Shown: piece by piece, positions 23,688 through 33,905 of the stretch | Layout: every line of letters begins with the position of its first letter | Numbering within the stretch: the first letter of the stretch is position 1 | Notes under the pieces: model-generated | Told to the model about the DNA's origin: nothing | Seen by the model: the letters and a program-made list of their open reading frames with translations, nothing else | The model's database searches: none | Source: Diploptera punctata | Lineage: Eukaryota; Arthropoda; Insecta; Blattodea; Blaberidae | Direction: 5' to 3' | NCBI GenBank assembly: GCA_030220185.1 | Contig: JASPKZ010003419.1 | Coordinates: 28,501-92,500 of the forward strand | DNA: 64,000 nucleotides | Position numbers and translations under genes: made by a program

Positions 23688-23732
23688 GCATTGAGAATGT
23701 CACAAATACAGTGACGAAATCTGGATTTGCAA
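23688..23732 (+). ncRNA. Hammerhead-like motif with U3/A8 core, otherwise perfect
   Basis: Stem I GCA (23688-23690) / UGC (23728-23730), core UUGAGAA (23691-23697), U, stem II GUCAC/GUGAC, GAA (23716-23718), stem III AUCUGGAU, cleavage base U. The only departures from consensus are C3U and G8A, which can pair with each other. Confidence 0.62.
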
Positions 23733-23783
23733 GGGAGTTAAGAAGTATGAGGTGAGTCAAGAAACAACTCAACAAAATTAAAG

Positions 23784-23945
23784 GTATAAATTAAACTGGT
23801 TAGACCATGTAAAAATAATGGATAATTGAAGAATTGCAAAAATTACGATGAAATATAGACCCAAAGGACATCGAAGACCAGGAAGACCTATTAAAAGACT
23901 GCTAGATGGGGCCGAAACAGGTCTACAAAGGCCTAATTCATGATG
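23784..23945 (+). mobile_element. LINE-B fragment, right part
   Basis: 'gtataaattaaactggttag' continues the LINE-B reading YKLNWLDHVK and ends 'aggcctaattcatga', the LINE-B 3' end. Confidence 0.8.
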
Positions 23946-23949
23946 GAAT

Positions 23950-24310
23950 TTTTTTTTTTGGAGAGAATTTAGGACAAGAGTCCCTGCAATGTGACAAGTA
24001 GCTTTTTCAGAAGTCAGCCCTATGTTTCATTTTTTCTGAATCTCATTCCTGTTTATAATTATTGTTCCTATAGTCTGTGAGAGACAGGACATGTGGCATG
24101 AATGGTGAACGAAAGAGGGGCATGGAAGAGGGAAAATGATAAGTTGGTAGTCCAAGAATGACATGGGAGAATAACAGTGACTATGATTTGAGGGAAATAG
24201 ATTTTACGGGAGATTATTGGAAAACTTTAAGTTAGATAGGATGTGTAGAGAGCTTATGTCTGTGCTGCCATGAACCTATGGGTTCAATAGTGACAGTTTG
24301 TTAGTTGTAG
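23950..24310 (+). mobile_element. LINE-A pieces in opposite orientations
   Basis: 23960-24065 matches LINE-A in minus orientation; 24070-24300 matches it in plus orientation and ends 'gggttcaatagtgacag'. This suggests a twin-primed (inverted 5' end) insertion. Confidence 0.7.
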
Positions 24311-24314
24311 TCTG

Positions 24315-24625
24315 TGAGGATTTAGTTGCCGAGTCGTTTTAAGAGGGAGAGAGAGAAGTAGTCTGATTGGTTTAAGAAAGAGATGGACACCCACTTTCCC
24401 TCCGTCACCATAATATGCCTGAGGGAAGAGCAAACTAATCTGTGGGTCCTGAGTCTGAAGACTTTCAGGCTTGTAAGAGATTCTTAAGACTGAATAAAGA
24501 GGCTCTAAGCAAGATTTACCAACCTCAACGTCCTAGTAATACCTTAGTTGCCTGTTAGATGTCTCATTGGGTCAGGGTGTTGACCACATGCCATCCATGA
24601 CATCTATGAGCAAATAAGGTAACTA
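24315..24625 (+). repeat. S2-like SINE body without head
   Basis: 'ggtcctgagtctgaagactt' and 'gtagtcctaataccttagtt'-type blocks match the S2 body at 54190-54390. Confidence 0.6.
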
Positions 24626-24784
24626 AATGTTAACTTGACTCAAAAACAGTTCAAGAAAAATATCAGTACACATTTCCTTAGACAATATAATATATAACCA
24701 TGTTCCATGTATAATTCTTATTATTCTTTTTAATTTTAAACTTCCTTTACTAAGCCAGTTACTTAATCAAATTATAGGTTATTA

Positions 24785-25185
24785 TTATTGGCCGCGGTGG
24801 ACTAGTGGTTATGTTCCTTGTCTCTGGTCCCGAGGGTCACGGGTTCAAACCTGACCGGAGTCGATGGATTTTTTTAGGATGGAAAAATCCAAGGAGCAAG
24901 TCCTCCGGGAGGGAGTTTCAGCTGTGGGTCCCGAGTCTGAAGATTTTCAGGCTCGTAAAAGATCCTTAAGCCTGAATGAAAAGGTCTCTAAGCAAAATTT
25001 ACCGAATTTTTCTGCCTAGTACTACCTTGATTTCCTAGATGTCAGTATGAGGCGGAACACTGACCACGGACCACTCAAAATGACATCTATACGAAAACAA
25101 GTGTAACTAAATTAGTATGGTTCAAATTCTTCCCTGTAGGGGGGAGACCGCCTAAATCTCTGTTAAGGGAAAACATGGGGCTACA
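24785..25185 (+). repeat. tRNA-derived SINE, family S2, full length
   Basis: Head GGCCGCGGTGGACTAGTGG...GGGTTCAAACC, body with 'gtcctccgggaggga', 3' end near 'ttaagggaaaacatggggc'. Confidence 0.82.
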
Positions 25186-25319
25186 AGATACAAGAAGATT
25201 ATTATTATTAATATTATTATTATTACAAGTTTTATTTCTTTCCATTGTCAACTCTATATTGTGCAGCCTGCCTATATCTATTAATCAACATTTACATAAT
25301 TCATAATTGTTGTTATATG

Positions 25320-25400
25320 TATAATTTAACCTGGTGAAGTGGAAGAGAACACCTTACTGTCTTAACTCCATCAGGTAAAATAAATAAATAAATAACTCCT
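25320..25400 (+). mobile_element. CR1/L2-like LINE 3' end
   Basis: 'aacctggtgaagtggaagag' to '(aaat)n' repeats the 3' end seen at 56690 and, inverted, 50660. Confidence 0.55.
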
Positions 25401-25484
25401 TACAAAGGAGAGGCTATTGCTCAACAATGAGCTATGCCACTATAGATTACCTGCAGCAACCTTCCATAAAGTACCTACAAAGGG

Positions 25485-25486
25485 AG

Positions 25487-25532
<46 letters not shown>

Positions 25533-25537
25533 TAATA

Positions 25538-25578
<41 letters not shown>

Positions 25579-25590
25579 TAATAATAATGT
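25485..25590. repeat. (TAA)n microsatellite
   Basis: About 100 bp of near-perfect TAA/AAT repeats with one interruption. Confidence 0.95.
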
Positions 25591-25594
25591 TTTA

Positions 25595-25782
25595 TTTTTT
25601 CAGGCAGAGTTGAGGCCATAAGGCCTTCTCTTCCACTCAACCAGCACAAATACAAATAAATATCTGACAAATATAGATATACACTATACTAATTATAAAC
25701 AGTTAAAGATACAATAAATGTAGCAATGTAAATTCCATGTACAAACAACATTTTATACGATAATAACAATAATAATACTTAC

Positions 25783-25829
<47 letters not shown>

Positions 25830-26150
25830 TTATAATAATAATAGTATAAACATGATAAATTATACAAGAAACACCAATTAATATATATACCTTACACTGG
25901 GTAATGATGAAGCCGAGGTTAGAGCAAATATAAACTTAGATTTCTTTTAAAAGTTGCCAATGTCCGGCAGCCCCTTATTTCTTGTGGTAGGGAATTCCAG
26001 TTGCGAGAAGTGAAGATGGTATATGACATGGAGTGATGTGATGTCCTATGTTGCGGTATATTAAGCAAGAGACTATGTTGTGATCTTGTGTTTAAGTTAT
26101 GGTTTGAGGATAGATACTGGAAACGAGATGATAAAAATTAGAAAGCAAAA
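25595..26150 (-). mobile_element. CR1/L2-like LINE C-terminus and 3' end
   Basis: The minus strand near 25960-26010 reads SRNWNSLPQEIRGC followed by TFKRNLSL, the usual C-terminal ending of these LINEs. A (TAA)n run at 25785-25830 interrupts it. Confidence 0.7.
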
Positions 26151-26229
26151 AAAAAAAAATGTAACGGTCACTTACAGGTCTGACTTTCGGCTCACAAAAT
26201 GAAATGCTGACTACAGTACTACGTAGAAT

Positions 26230-26262
26230 GTTAGATATATATATATATATATATATATCAGA
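26230..26262. repeat. (TA)n microsatellite
   Basis: Uninterrupted TA run. Confidence 0.85.
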
Positions 26263-26520
26263 TTAGTGGGTTGCCTAATATGACTAGGAAAACCATACTG
26301 GTCCATGTCATGTTATCACAGCAGGAAATAAATTCTCATGTTATTTCGAGGAAATGTTTACACAATGAAGCAAGTGTTTGCTGAGGAATTCCCTGTTTGT
26401 GATAAATTTCACTGGAATAAGATATCAGAATTTTATGACACACATTGTCATGATATCACCAGACATTGTTCCTGTCATTGTAACACAGATGTCTAACTAC
26501 AGTGATTTAAAAAAAAGTAT
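26263..26520. other. Unassigned sequence
   Basis: A short plus-strand frame (LFVINFTGIRYQNF) is present without splice-site context or recognised homology. Confidence 0.3.
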
Positions 26521-26524
26521 GTAT

Positions 26525-26832
26525 ATACAGCTGCGGTCTCGAGGTAGCGCGCTGCATTGTCAAGCAGCAGGCATGGGTTCGATTCCCAATCGGGACAAGC
26601 TTCCTGGGTGAGGTTTTTTTTTCGGAGTTTTCCTCACCTGCAAGACAAATGTCAGGTAGCTTTGAGGCCCAAAAGGTCCCCGAACATTATCTGGCCACCA
26701 TAATCATCCTTATCATCATCATCCTTCACCGGTGTGAAAAGCAGCAAGAAGCTACCACACCTATAATTCCCTAGTAAAGCTGCAAAGCATAGCATGAAAA
26801 TATTATGATTCCAGTGAAGGACGTGCCCTAAG
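26525..26832 (+). repeat. tRNA-Asp-like SINE, family S1
   Basis: Head GCTGCGGTCTCGAGGTAGC with CATTGTCAAGCAGC, body 'gaggttttttttcggagttt' and 3' end 'gtgaaggacgtgccctaaga'. Confidence 0.8.
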
Positions 26833-26877
26833 ACTATAGAAAATAGAAATAGAATATATATTTCAATGTTATAATTA

Positions 26878-27415
26878 AAATTTTGGAGCAGGTGAATAAT
26901 TTTACATATCTAGGATGAAATATCTCATATGAAGAAGGAAAGGATGTAAATGCAAAAATATCTAAATTTTTAAGAATTTTAGGGTTAATAAATTCTATCT
27001 TCAAGCCACAGTTAGTCCAAAAACATTCAAGACTAAAAGTGTATAAACACTGGCTCTTCCAACTGTTTAGTATGGTAGTGAAGTATGGACATTGAAACAA
27101 AAGGATATACAGAGAGATATGAGATACCTTTGGAGGACTGCAGGATACACACTACTAGATCACAAAAAAATAAAGACATCTTAGAAGAATTACACATGGA
27201 ACCTTTAGAAAACAAAATTTCTGATTATAAGTCAAGATGGATGCAACATGTTCATCGAATGGAAGATCACAGAATACCCAAACAAATGTTAAGATAACAA
27301 CCTGCAGGAAGAAGAAGACCAGGACGTCCACTCAAAAGACTTCTGGATGGTGTTTCTTTTGAGGCCGAAACAGGTCAACAAATGGCCTAAATTCATGAAT
27401 GTACTATGATGATGA
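26878..27415 (+). mobile_element. LINE-B 3' fragment
   Basis: Frames with shifts encode FLRILGLINSIFKP, WTLKQKDIQR and ENKISDYKSRWMQHVHRMED, ending with 'gatggtgtttcttttgaggc'. It is a close relative of 8452-9000. Confidence 0.82.
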
Positions 27416-27459
27416 TATAATTATTTTTTTTTAAATTGTAACATAAAAATAAAGAAGTG

Positions 27460-27600
27460 TCACTGCTATAAAGTAAAAAAGTAAAAATTCTCTTTAATTT
27501 GCTCACTTGTTATAAATGTTTGTGCTAGGATGCCTGGATAGCACACTGAAGTATCAATTCAGAGGTCTGGGTTCAAATCCCTGTTCAGGAGTTTATTTTT
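27460..27600 (+). repeat. tRNA-like unit with foldback-type body
   Basis: The body 'aaaattctctttaatttgct' matches the arms of 61.26-61.79 kb. The head CCTGGATAGCACACTG...GGGTTCAAATCC covers 27532-27589 and lacks part of the acceptor arm. Confidence 0.6.
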
Positions 27601-27619
27601 CTTTTCATGTCACATATAA

Positions 27620-27720
27620 CTCTATGGCATGACAGGCTAGGAGGCACTTGGCCTATAAGCCAGCTGCTGGCCTCACATCTACATGTGTTAAATCACAGAG
27701 CAGGGGTGTCCAGCAAATTA
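27620..27720 (-). repeat. S5-like SINE fragment
   Basis: 'ccagctgctggcctcacatc' and 'cacatgtgttaaatcacaga'-type words match the S5 body at 8060-8100. Confidence 0.5.
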
Positions 27721-27954
27721 CAAACATGAAATTCCCAAGTATTTCCCGGTTTTTTCGTGGCATCAAAGAATAATTTCTGAATTTTTTTGAGTGCTAAATT
27801 GAATTAATTCAAGTAAATCTAATTTCATTAAAATACTTTTTTAACATGTTTAAGTAATAACTCCTGATGACCTCATCTCAAAGTTCATCAAATCAACACC
27901 AGATGACGTTATTGATGGAGATTCCAACAAAAATCCGGTAGTCATAATATCAGT

Positions 27955-28290
27955 TGAAAATGAGAGAGATCCTTCTCTTGAAAACTGGTTGGTTGGTTGG
28001 TATCTAATGTTGAGCACTTGATAATGAAATCATTCGCTCTCTTGCACTCCAATATTTAGCAGAAAGGCTGGTCTCTTCTACAAAAGCTGGACAACGGAGG
28101 AGATGGTTTCTTTCCATATCTTCATTTAAATTGCAAAAAGGGCATTTAGGTGAATCTGTTATGCCAATTCTGTGTAGGTGTTTATTCAAGCAGTCATGTC
28201 CCGTTAGCAGTCTGAATGTTGCTACTGCAGATTTTCTTTGTAATGTAGTAATGTCATAAGCTTGTTCTCTTGAAAACTAGTTCCCGTGTT
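27955..28290 (+). ncRNA. Hammerhead-like motif with U3/A8 core, split by an insertion
   Basis: Core UUGAAAA near 27956, stem II GAGAGA/UCUCUU and GAA lie before the break; stem III AACUAGUU, C and CCCG follow at 28273-28283. The inserted LINE destroyed it. Confidence 0.45.
27987..28264 (-). mobile_element. Jockey-type LINE 3' end with 14-bp TSD
   Basis: Flanked by ttctcttgaaaact at 27973-27986 and 28265-28278. The minus strand encodes NKHLHRIGITDSPKCPFCN, NEDMERNHLLRCPAF and SARERMISLSS. The right part still reads TVLQRKSAVATFRLLTG-like sequence. The TSD shows a real insertion. Confidence 0.88.
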
Positions 28291-28344
28291 TAAAGAAATA
28301 TAAAATATGAGGCAAGATGTTAAAAATGACTCATTAATTTACGA

Positions 28345-28625
28345 ATAATTTAACTAACTAACTCACTGGGACTATCACAGACATAAACTCTCTATACATC
28401 CCTATCCTGAGCTAATGTTTTCCAATCATCCCCTGTAATGTATTTCCCTCATATCATGGTTAATTTTATTCTCCCATCTGATTATTGGTCTACCAACTGG
28501 GTGTTTCCCTTTTGGTTTTCCTATAAAAAGTTTCCAAGCACCTTTCATTCCCCAATTTGTGCCGCATGTCCTGTCCACTATGAGACTTAACTGTTACTAT
28601 AGTGCCAGTGAGTTAGTTTATAAGA
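28345..28625 (-). mobile_element. LINE-A 3' fragment
   Basis: Starts with the 'aactaactcactgggactat' tail and covers the 3' untranslated and final coding part, with small deletions. Confidence 0.78.
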
Positions 28626-28629
28626 AATA

Positions 28630-29007
28630 GATGCACACAAACACCGGCTGAACTGCACTTCTACTAGCGCTTGATTTTTCAGTTATATTGTTGTAAACTA
28701 TAGCTCTTCTTCTGTATTTACTAACATTATTTAATATTTTAAACTTTTTCAAACAATTTTTATATTATTATTAGACAATTTTGAAGTATTTATTTAAATA
28801 TGCAAATCACAATATTATGACACTGTTAGACAATATTGTGATGCTAAATGCTATTTTCTCCACAGAGTATATTACTTAGTCTATGATTTTTCTATCGCTG
28901 TTTTGGGTTATCGCTGGTTGGATCAGTGTTAGGGAGTGATAAGTAAGTGTACAACCATTTTTAATAAACATTTGGTAATTTTAATATTATTAATATATTT
29001 TTTAAAC
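28630..29007. other. Unassigned AT-rich sequence
   Basis: Continues beyond the nested SINE at 29358. No frame or repeat match recognised. Confidence 0.3.
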
Positions 29008-29346
29008 GTCCACCACTGTGGTCTCGAGGAAGCATGCTGCCTTGTCACGCAGCGGGCCCGGGTTCGATCCCCGGTCGGGGCAGTTTTTCTGGGTGAGGTT
29101 TATATCGGGGTTTTTCCTCACCTGTAAGACAAATGTCAGGAAAACTTTAAGACCCAAACGGTCCCCGAAATCATATGGCCATCATCATCACCATCATCCT
29201 TATCATTATCACCATCATCCTTCACCGGTGTGGAAAGCAACGGGAAGCTACCACGCCTACAATTCCCTAGTAAAGCTGTAAGCAGAGCATGAAAATGCTA
29301 TGATTGCAGCGAAGGACCTGCATTCGGGCAGAATTACTATGGATGG
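29008..29346 (+). repeat. tRNA-Asp-like SINE, family S1, with 11-bp TSD
   Basis: attttttaaac flanks at 28997-29007 and 29347-29357. Head with GTGGTCTCGAGGAAGCATGC and TTGTCACGCAGC, body 'catcatcaccatcatcc', 3' end 'cagaattactatggatgg'. Confidence 0.9.
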
Positions 29347-29653
29347 ATTTTTTAAACATAGATTTGGGGATTTATTGCAAATATTGGTCATTTAAATTTC
29401 ATAGTGACGGATAGTAATCGAGGATAATCGATGTGGTTCAATTGTGGGTTATCGCTGGCTCTATAAATTCAGGTGCATGAGCACTGCTGTTCTATACGAC
29501 TTTGAAAATATTTCACGCTAGTTTAAGTGCAGTTTTCCCGAAGATTTCATTACTGAATTTATTATTCCCATGGTTTTATTAAAATAGTTTTATTTGATAT
29601 GTCTACTTCATACAAATATGTCAATGTACATCCAATGTAGGTAAATTAATTTA

Positions 29654-29905
29654 CTCTTTCAAGTATGGGACCGGTGCCCACCCAGCATCGTGAGGCATAA
29701 GTTGAAACTCCAACTTGAGAAGACAGGCTATAACGGCTGGGGGACCTGACATGGTGACCATATGTCACCCCTACCTCTCTTTCAAGTATGGGACCGGTGC
29801 CCACCCAGCATCGTGAGGCATAAGTTGAAACTCCAACTTGAGAAGACAGGCTATAACGGCTGGGGGACCCGACATGGTGACCATATGTCACCCCTACCTC
29901 TGTGA
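29654..29905. repeat. Tandem duplication, 123-bp unit, two copies
   Basis: 'aagtatgggaccggtgccca' begins at 29661 and again at 29784. The copies differ at one or two bases, so the duplication is recent. The unit is a piece of the S5 SINE body. Confidence 0.9.
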
Positions 29906-29909
29906 TTAA

Positions 29910-31090
29910 CACGTGCGGATGTGAGCCCAGCGCCGGATGGTGGTCCAAGGGCCTTCTAGGCCTGTCGCACTTGGAGTATTTTGGAATCTATACAAATTTA
30001 TACAAAATGTGTTTAATATTCATAAAAAACATTTTCTTAAAATATATAAATACGTAAAAATTGTAAAATAACGTCATAAGTATCGTCGAAAAACGTTTAA
30101 AATATTACAAAATGTTAGTAAAGGCAAAAGAAGTACGTAGAGCAATAGTATTACGATAATACACTGGAGAATCATGGGAAAGTTAATCTACTGTTGAGCA
30201 TAATTGAATAAAAATGTTTCGTTACAAAACGTTTAAAATAGTTCGAAATGTCAATAAAGACGGAAGAAATATGTAGAGCGACAGTATTACAAGAATATAG
30301 TATGGAAAATCATAGGTCGAAGTATTCTAAACTTGAGATCTCTAGATATCCATCTAATATTGATAACTATCCTGACCTACGATAACTACGTATATTTGAT
30401 CATAATGAATTGTGTTTACTTTTAACATGTGAACGAGAATTAAATAACTTTACAGAACATGTTTACATAAAGTTCACAAATACATATGAACAAGATCACT
30501 AAATTTTATATTATAAACACGATTAATTATTTTATAATTAATATTCAATAAGAAAAATTCCCTATAACAGAAACTTCATCCCAATTTTCTTAAAACTTAC
30601 TTTAACACGTTTACATATGTCCCATTCAAGCTTAACCTTGAACACCAAAGATTATCTCTTTCGTATCTGCATTCTGTCTACGTCACTAGATTAAAAGTAA
30701 AATCCAATCACATTTTATGCCAGGTGATGAACGATCATTACAGGTGATTCAGTTCTCCATGATAAACACGACTGCAGCGGAAATAAACAAAAACATGGGG
30801 CGCATTCAGCTTAGGTTCGCTATTACATTCAGCGGCTTAAAGCGCTACAGAAGCGCCTTAGGAAAAAATGGCTGCCGATGCAGCGGAAATGTGAAATTTG
30901 TTGAATGGCTCGCTGCTGCAGCGGAACCGCCAAATTCAATTTGTTCATTGGCTCATTACTCATTACTAAGGCGATCCTTTTGAAATTAATCATAAAATGG
31001 ATATACATAATTTACGATTTATTTCAATGGATGAAATTTATAGAATGAAAGAATAGATCGTTTAAAATAAAATATTATTGTACGGCAAAA
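29910..31090. other. Unassigned AT-rich sequence with a GC-richer island
   Basis: 30725-30990 is richer in GC with repeated 'gcagcgg' words ('gctacagaagcgcc', 'gctgcagcggaacc'). It could be a transposon end or a regulatory island. The 88-codon frame there has no recognised relatives. The remainder is AT-rich without features. Confidence 0.35.
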
Positions 31091-31104
31091 TTTGTAATTT
31101 TTCT

Positions 31105-31415
31105 TATTATTAAAATATCGGGCGGTTCCGTGACACGAGCGGTTAGACGCTCGGCTGGGATCTCGAGAACGAATCTCGGTCACTATACGTGAATTTCGTA
31201 GTGGAGGAAACGGAGCTACGGCAGGTTTTCTCGGGGTTTCTCCCATTTTCTCTACCACAATTTCATTTGCACCTTTCTCCATACTTCTAATCCATTTCGT
31301 CCATCCGCCCCTTTGATGGTGCGTCAAATGTAGTCGGTCGGCACCCTTGTCGTTCACAGATATTGATCTCATTTTTTGACCCAATTCAGAGTTGGACACG
31401 AGTTGAGGATATTTT
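31105..31415 (+). repeat. tRNA-derived SINE, family S8
   Basis: Head-like 'gacacgagcggttagacgct' and 'gagaacgaatctcggtcac', then 'tttctcggggtttctcccat'. Only one copy is seen in this window. Confidence 0.5.
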
Positions 31416-31424
31416 TTATAGTGT

Positions 31425-31712
31425 TCTGCCCAAAGGCAGGTCTTTCACTGCAATCTTAACATTTTGATGCTATGATTTGCAGCTTTACTAGCGAATTATA
31501 GGTGTGGTAGCTTCCCGTTGCTTTCCACGCTGTTGAATGAAGATGATAATGATGGCCGGATGATTTTCAGGGACTGCTAGGCCCTAAGCTTTCTGACATT
31601 TGTCCTACAGGTGAGGAAACCCCCCCCAAAAAAAAAACCTCACCCAAGAAGCTTGTCCTAACTGGGAATCGACAAGGCAGCACGCTACCTTGAGACCACA
31701 GCGGTGATGAAG
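31425..31712 (-). repeat. tRNA-Asp-like SINE, family S1
   Basis: Minus orientation: head at the right (CACCGCTGTGGTCTCAAGG), 3' end 'gcctttgggcagaacac' region at the left. A C/A-rich run at 31620-31640 interrupts the 'gaggtttt' block. Confidence 0.75.
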
Positions 31713-31714
31713 AT

Positions 31715-32095
31715 AAAGATTGAGCTGCCCTGTGACCTGCATGAACAGGTGGTGAGCAGTTCTTCGGCCCACTAAATGCGGACCCCGGGTTCCAAGACAG
31801 AGTTTATTTGCCCCGGATAATTTGGATATAATTTAGAGTTGGGCTATGTGCTAATATGTAAAACATGGCTGGTGACTAGCAGCGGCAAGTATCTAGTTCT
31901 GCTCCATATTTATTGAATTTTTTAAAAATTTCTTTGCGACCATAATTCTTTTTATTTGGTGAGCAGCTGTATTTTGTCAAGTTGAGCTAACTTGAGTGTG
32001 TATTGACTATGGATGGTTACCAATCGATAGCTGGTGTAATTGTAAAATATTTTGTTAAAAATGTGTTTAAATGTTAATAGTGGTGGACTTGTGGA
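31715..32095. other. Unassigned sequence
   Basis: No frame longer than 40 codons and no repeat match recognised. Confidence 0.3.
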
Positions 32096-32099
32096 TATT

Positions 32100-32660
32100 A
32101 ACTAACTAACTAACTCACTGGCACTATCGAACCCTAGGTTGATGGCCGCGCGGACATAAAGCTCTCCATATATCCCTATCCTGAGCCAATGTTTTCCAAT
32201 CATTCCCTGTATAATCTACTTCCCTCAAATCATAGTTAATGTTATTCTCCCACCTCATTCTTGGTCTACCAACTGGGCGTTTCCTCTCTGGTTTTCCTAC
32301 GAGAAGCTTCCAAGCACATCTTTCAATCCCCATTCGTGCCACATGCCCTGCCCATTGCAGTCTACGATACTTAACTGTTCTCATTATATCTGGCTTCCTT
32401 ATAAAGACTATGTAATTCACTGTTATGCAGTCTTCTCCATTCACCTGTCTGTTCATCTCTCTTTGGTCCAAACATTTTCCTAAGAACTTTATTCTCAAAT
32501 ACTCGTAATCTCCTTTCCTCCCTTAAAGTAAGAGTCCATGTTTCGCATCCATATAATATAACTGGTAGAATAATAGTTATATATATTTTCAGTTTAACGT
32601 TTTTTGAAAGGAGTTGGGTAGTCAAGAGTCCCTGTAATGCATAATAACATGCATTTCCAA
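32100..32660 (-). mobile_element. LINE-A 3' fragment
   Basis: Two overlapping minus frames encode [20 protein letters not shown], [32 protein letters not shown], then [13 protein letters not shown] and [20 protein letters not shown]. One frameshift near 32390 separates them. Confidence 0.88.
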
Positions 32661-32664
32661 ATAT

Positions 32665-33080
32665 TATTTTATTATATGAAAATTTCACTGCTGCAAATTC
32701 CGTATGTGATGTATATCTTGCTCCCTTGTTATCACGTAACACATATATTAGCAAGCTAAACGTTTTGCCAGATGGGCTGTATTCAATTGTTCAGCCATTT
32801 TATTCTGCCATTTCTTACACAAGATTTGACAATGGTTTAGGCAATGATGCCGTGCTTAAACTGAATGAAACAACCAATCGGAATGGATGTAAAGGTTTCG
32901 TCTGTCTGCAGCGCACTTTTTCTTTGCTAGAGTGCTTTATGGGCTGCTGAATGACATGCTGCAGATAAAGCACTTTTGCAGCACTTAGGCCACTGTATAT
33001 GCTGACCTCTGTGATGCTTGGTTACACACCGACTCAATGATACACCTAACACACAACTGAGGTATTACTACGATGAAGGA
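32665..33080. other. Unassigned sequence
   Basis: Contains 'tgctgcagataaagcacttt' and related words that could be a MITE end. No inverted partner found. Confidence 0.3.
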
Positions 33081-33082
33081 AG

Positions 33083-33300
33083 TCAGTAAAAATTTTGCTT
33101 AGAGGCCTTTTCATTCAAGTTTAAGGATCTTTTACGAGTCTGAAGATGTTCAGACTCGGGACCCACGGCTTAAGTCCCTCCCGGAGGACTTGTTCCTTGG
33201 ATTTTTCCATCCTAAAAAAATCCATCGACTCCGGCCGGATTTGAACCTCAGAACTAGAGGCAAGAAGCATTACCACCAGTCCAGCACGGCTGACAAAACT
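33083..33300 (-). repeat. tRNA-derived SINE, family S2
   Basis: Head at right ('ggccggatttgaacctcag' on plus), body with 'cccggaggac' and 'gactcgggacccacgg'. A deletion has removed part of the head. Confidence 0.75.
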
Positions 33301-33419
33301 AATACAAAATTTCACTGCCTAAAAAGTGTTCACAGTAGCAGCTCATATTTAAAAAAATATAAATTTATGGTTAATAAAATAATTAATATACAAAGTATGC
33401 ATTCATTATCATGAAATAT

Positions 33420-33900
33420 TCAATATTCTTTATTAGTGGTGGCTGGTGGCTTTCAAGTTAGGTGAATAGCTAGTATTAGTCATTCAAAATTTCTCTGCAG
33501 GCGGACGCATCACAAAGCACTGCTTGTTGTTACACGAGACGTCATATAAGGCAGTGTACAGTGGGCAAAGAATCACAGTTGCCTTTTAATAGCACTTGTA
33601 ACCACATCGTTCACTCTTCAACAGTGATTTTGTGTCGATACAACAATTTGTATTATAGAGCTACATTTGTATTGTACAAGTAAGGAGACGTCTAAAAGTC
33701 TCCAAGAAAAGTGATTAATTCACAAGACAGAAAGATAATTTACATATTGCAATGTGCACTGCTAACAAACTTTCTACTAGACATGTACTGTCAGTGTCCC
33801 ACGTCCCATTCCCCTCTACACCTCATAGATAGCAGTGTCACATGTTCTATTCCTGCATAAACACAACTGCAGTGCCCTCTGTCAACAACTGCGCTTACTC
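33420..33900. other. Unassigned single-copy-looking sequence
   Basis: No repeat match or frame. 'acatgt' and 'cagtgtc' words recur weakly. Confidence 0.3.
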
Positions 33901-33905
33901 CTTAA

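Larger units (their letters stand above)
23325..23783. mobile_element. PLE foldback with ~205-bp arms inserted in LINE-B
   Basis: Arms from 23357 and to 23781 are almost perfect reverse complements separated by about 15 bp. Each has the PLE tail (WKFVGQPSDG...) and a hammerhead. It splits a LINE-B reading, so it is an insertion rather than an inversion of local DNA. Confidence 0.88.
27850..28320 (+). mobile_element. PLE 3' end split by a LINE
   Basis: The PLE tail 'gatgacctcatctcaaagtt' runs to 27986, then resumes at 28265 to end 'aatatgaggcaagatgtt'. The break falls inside its hammerhead. Confidence 0.8.

Noticed and set aside
30717..30983. 88-codon frame in a GC-richer island as a gene
   Set aside because: No homology or splice context; repeated 'gcagcgg' words suggest repeat DNA.
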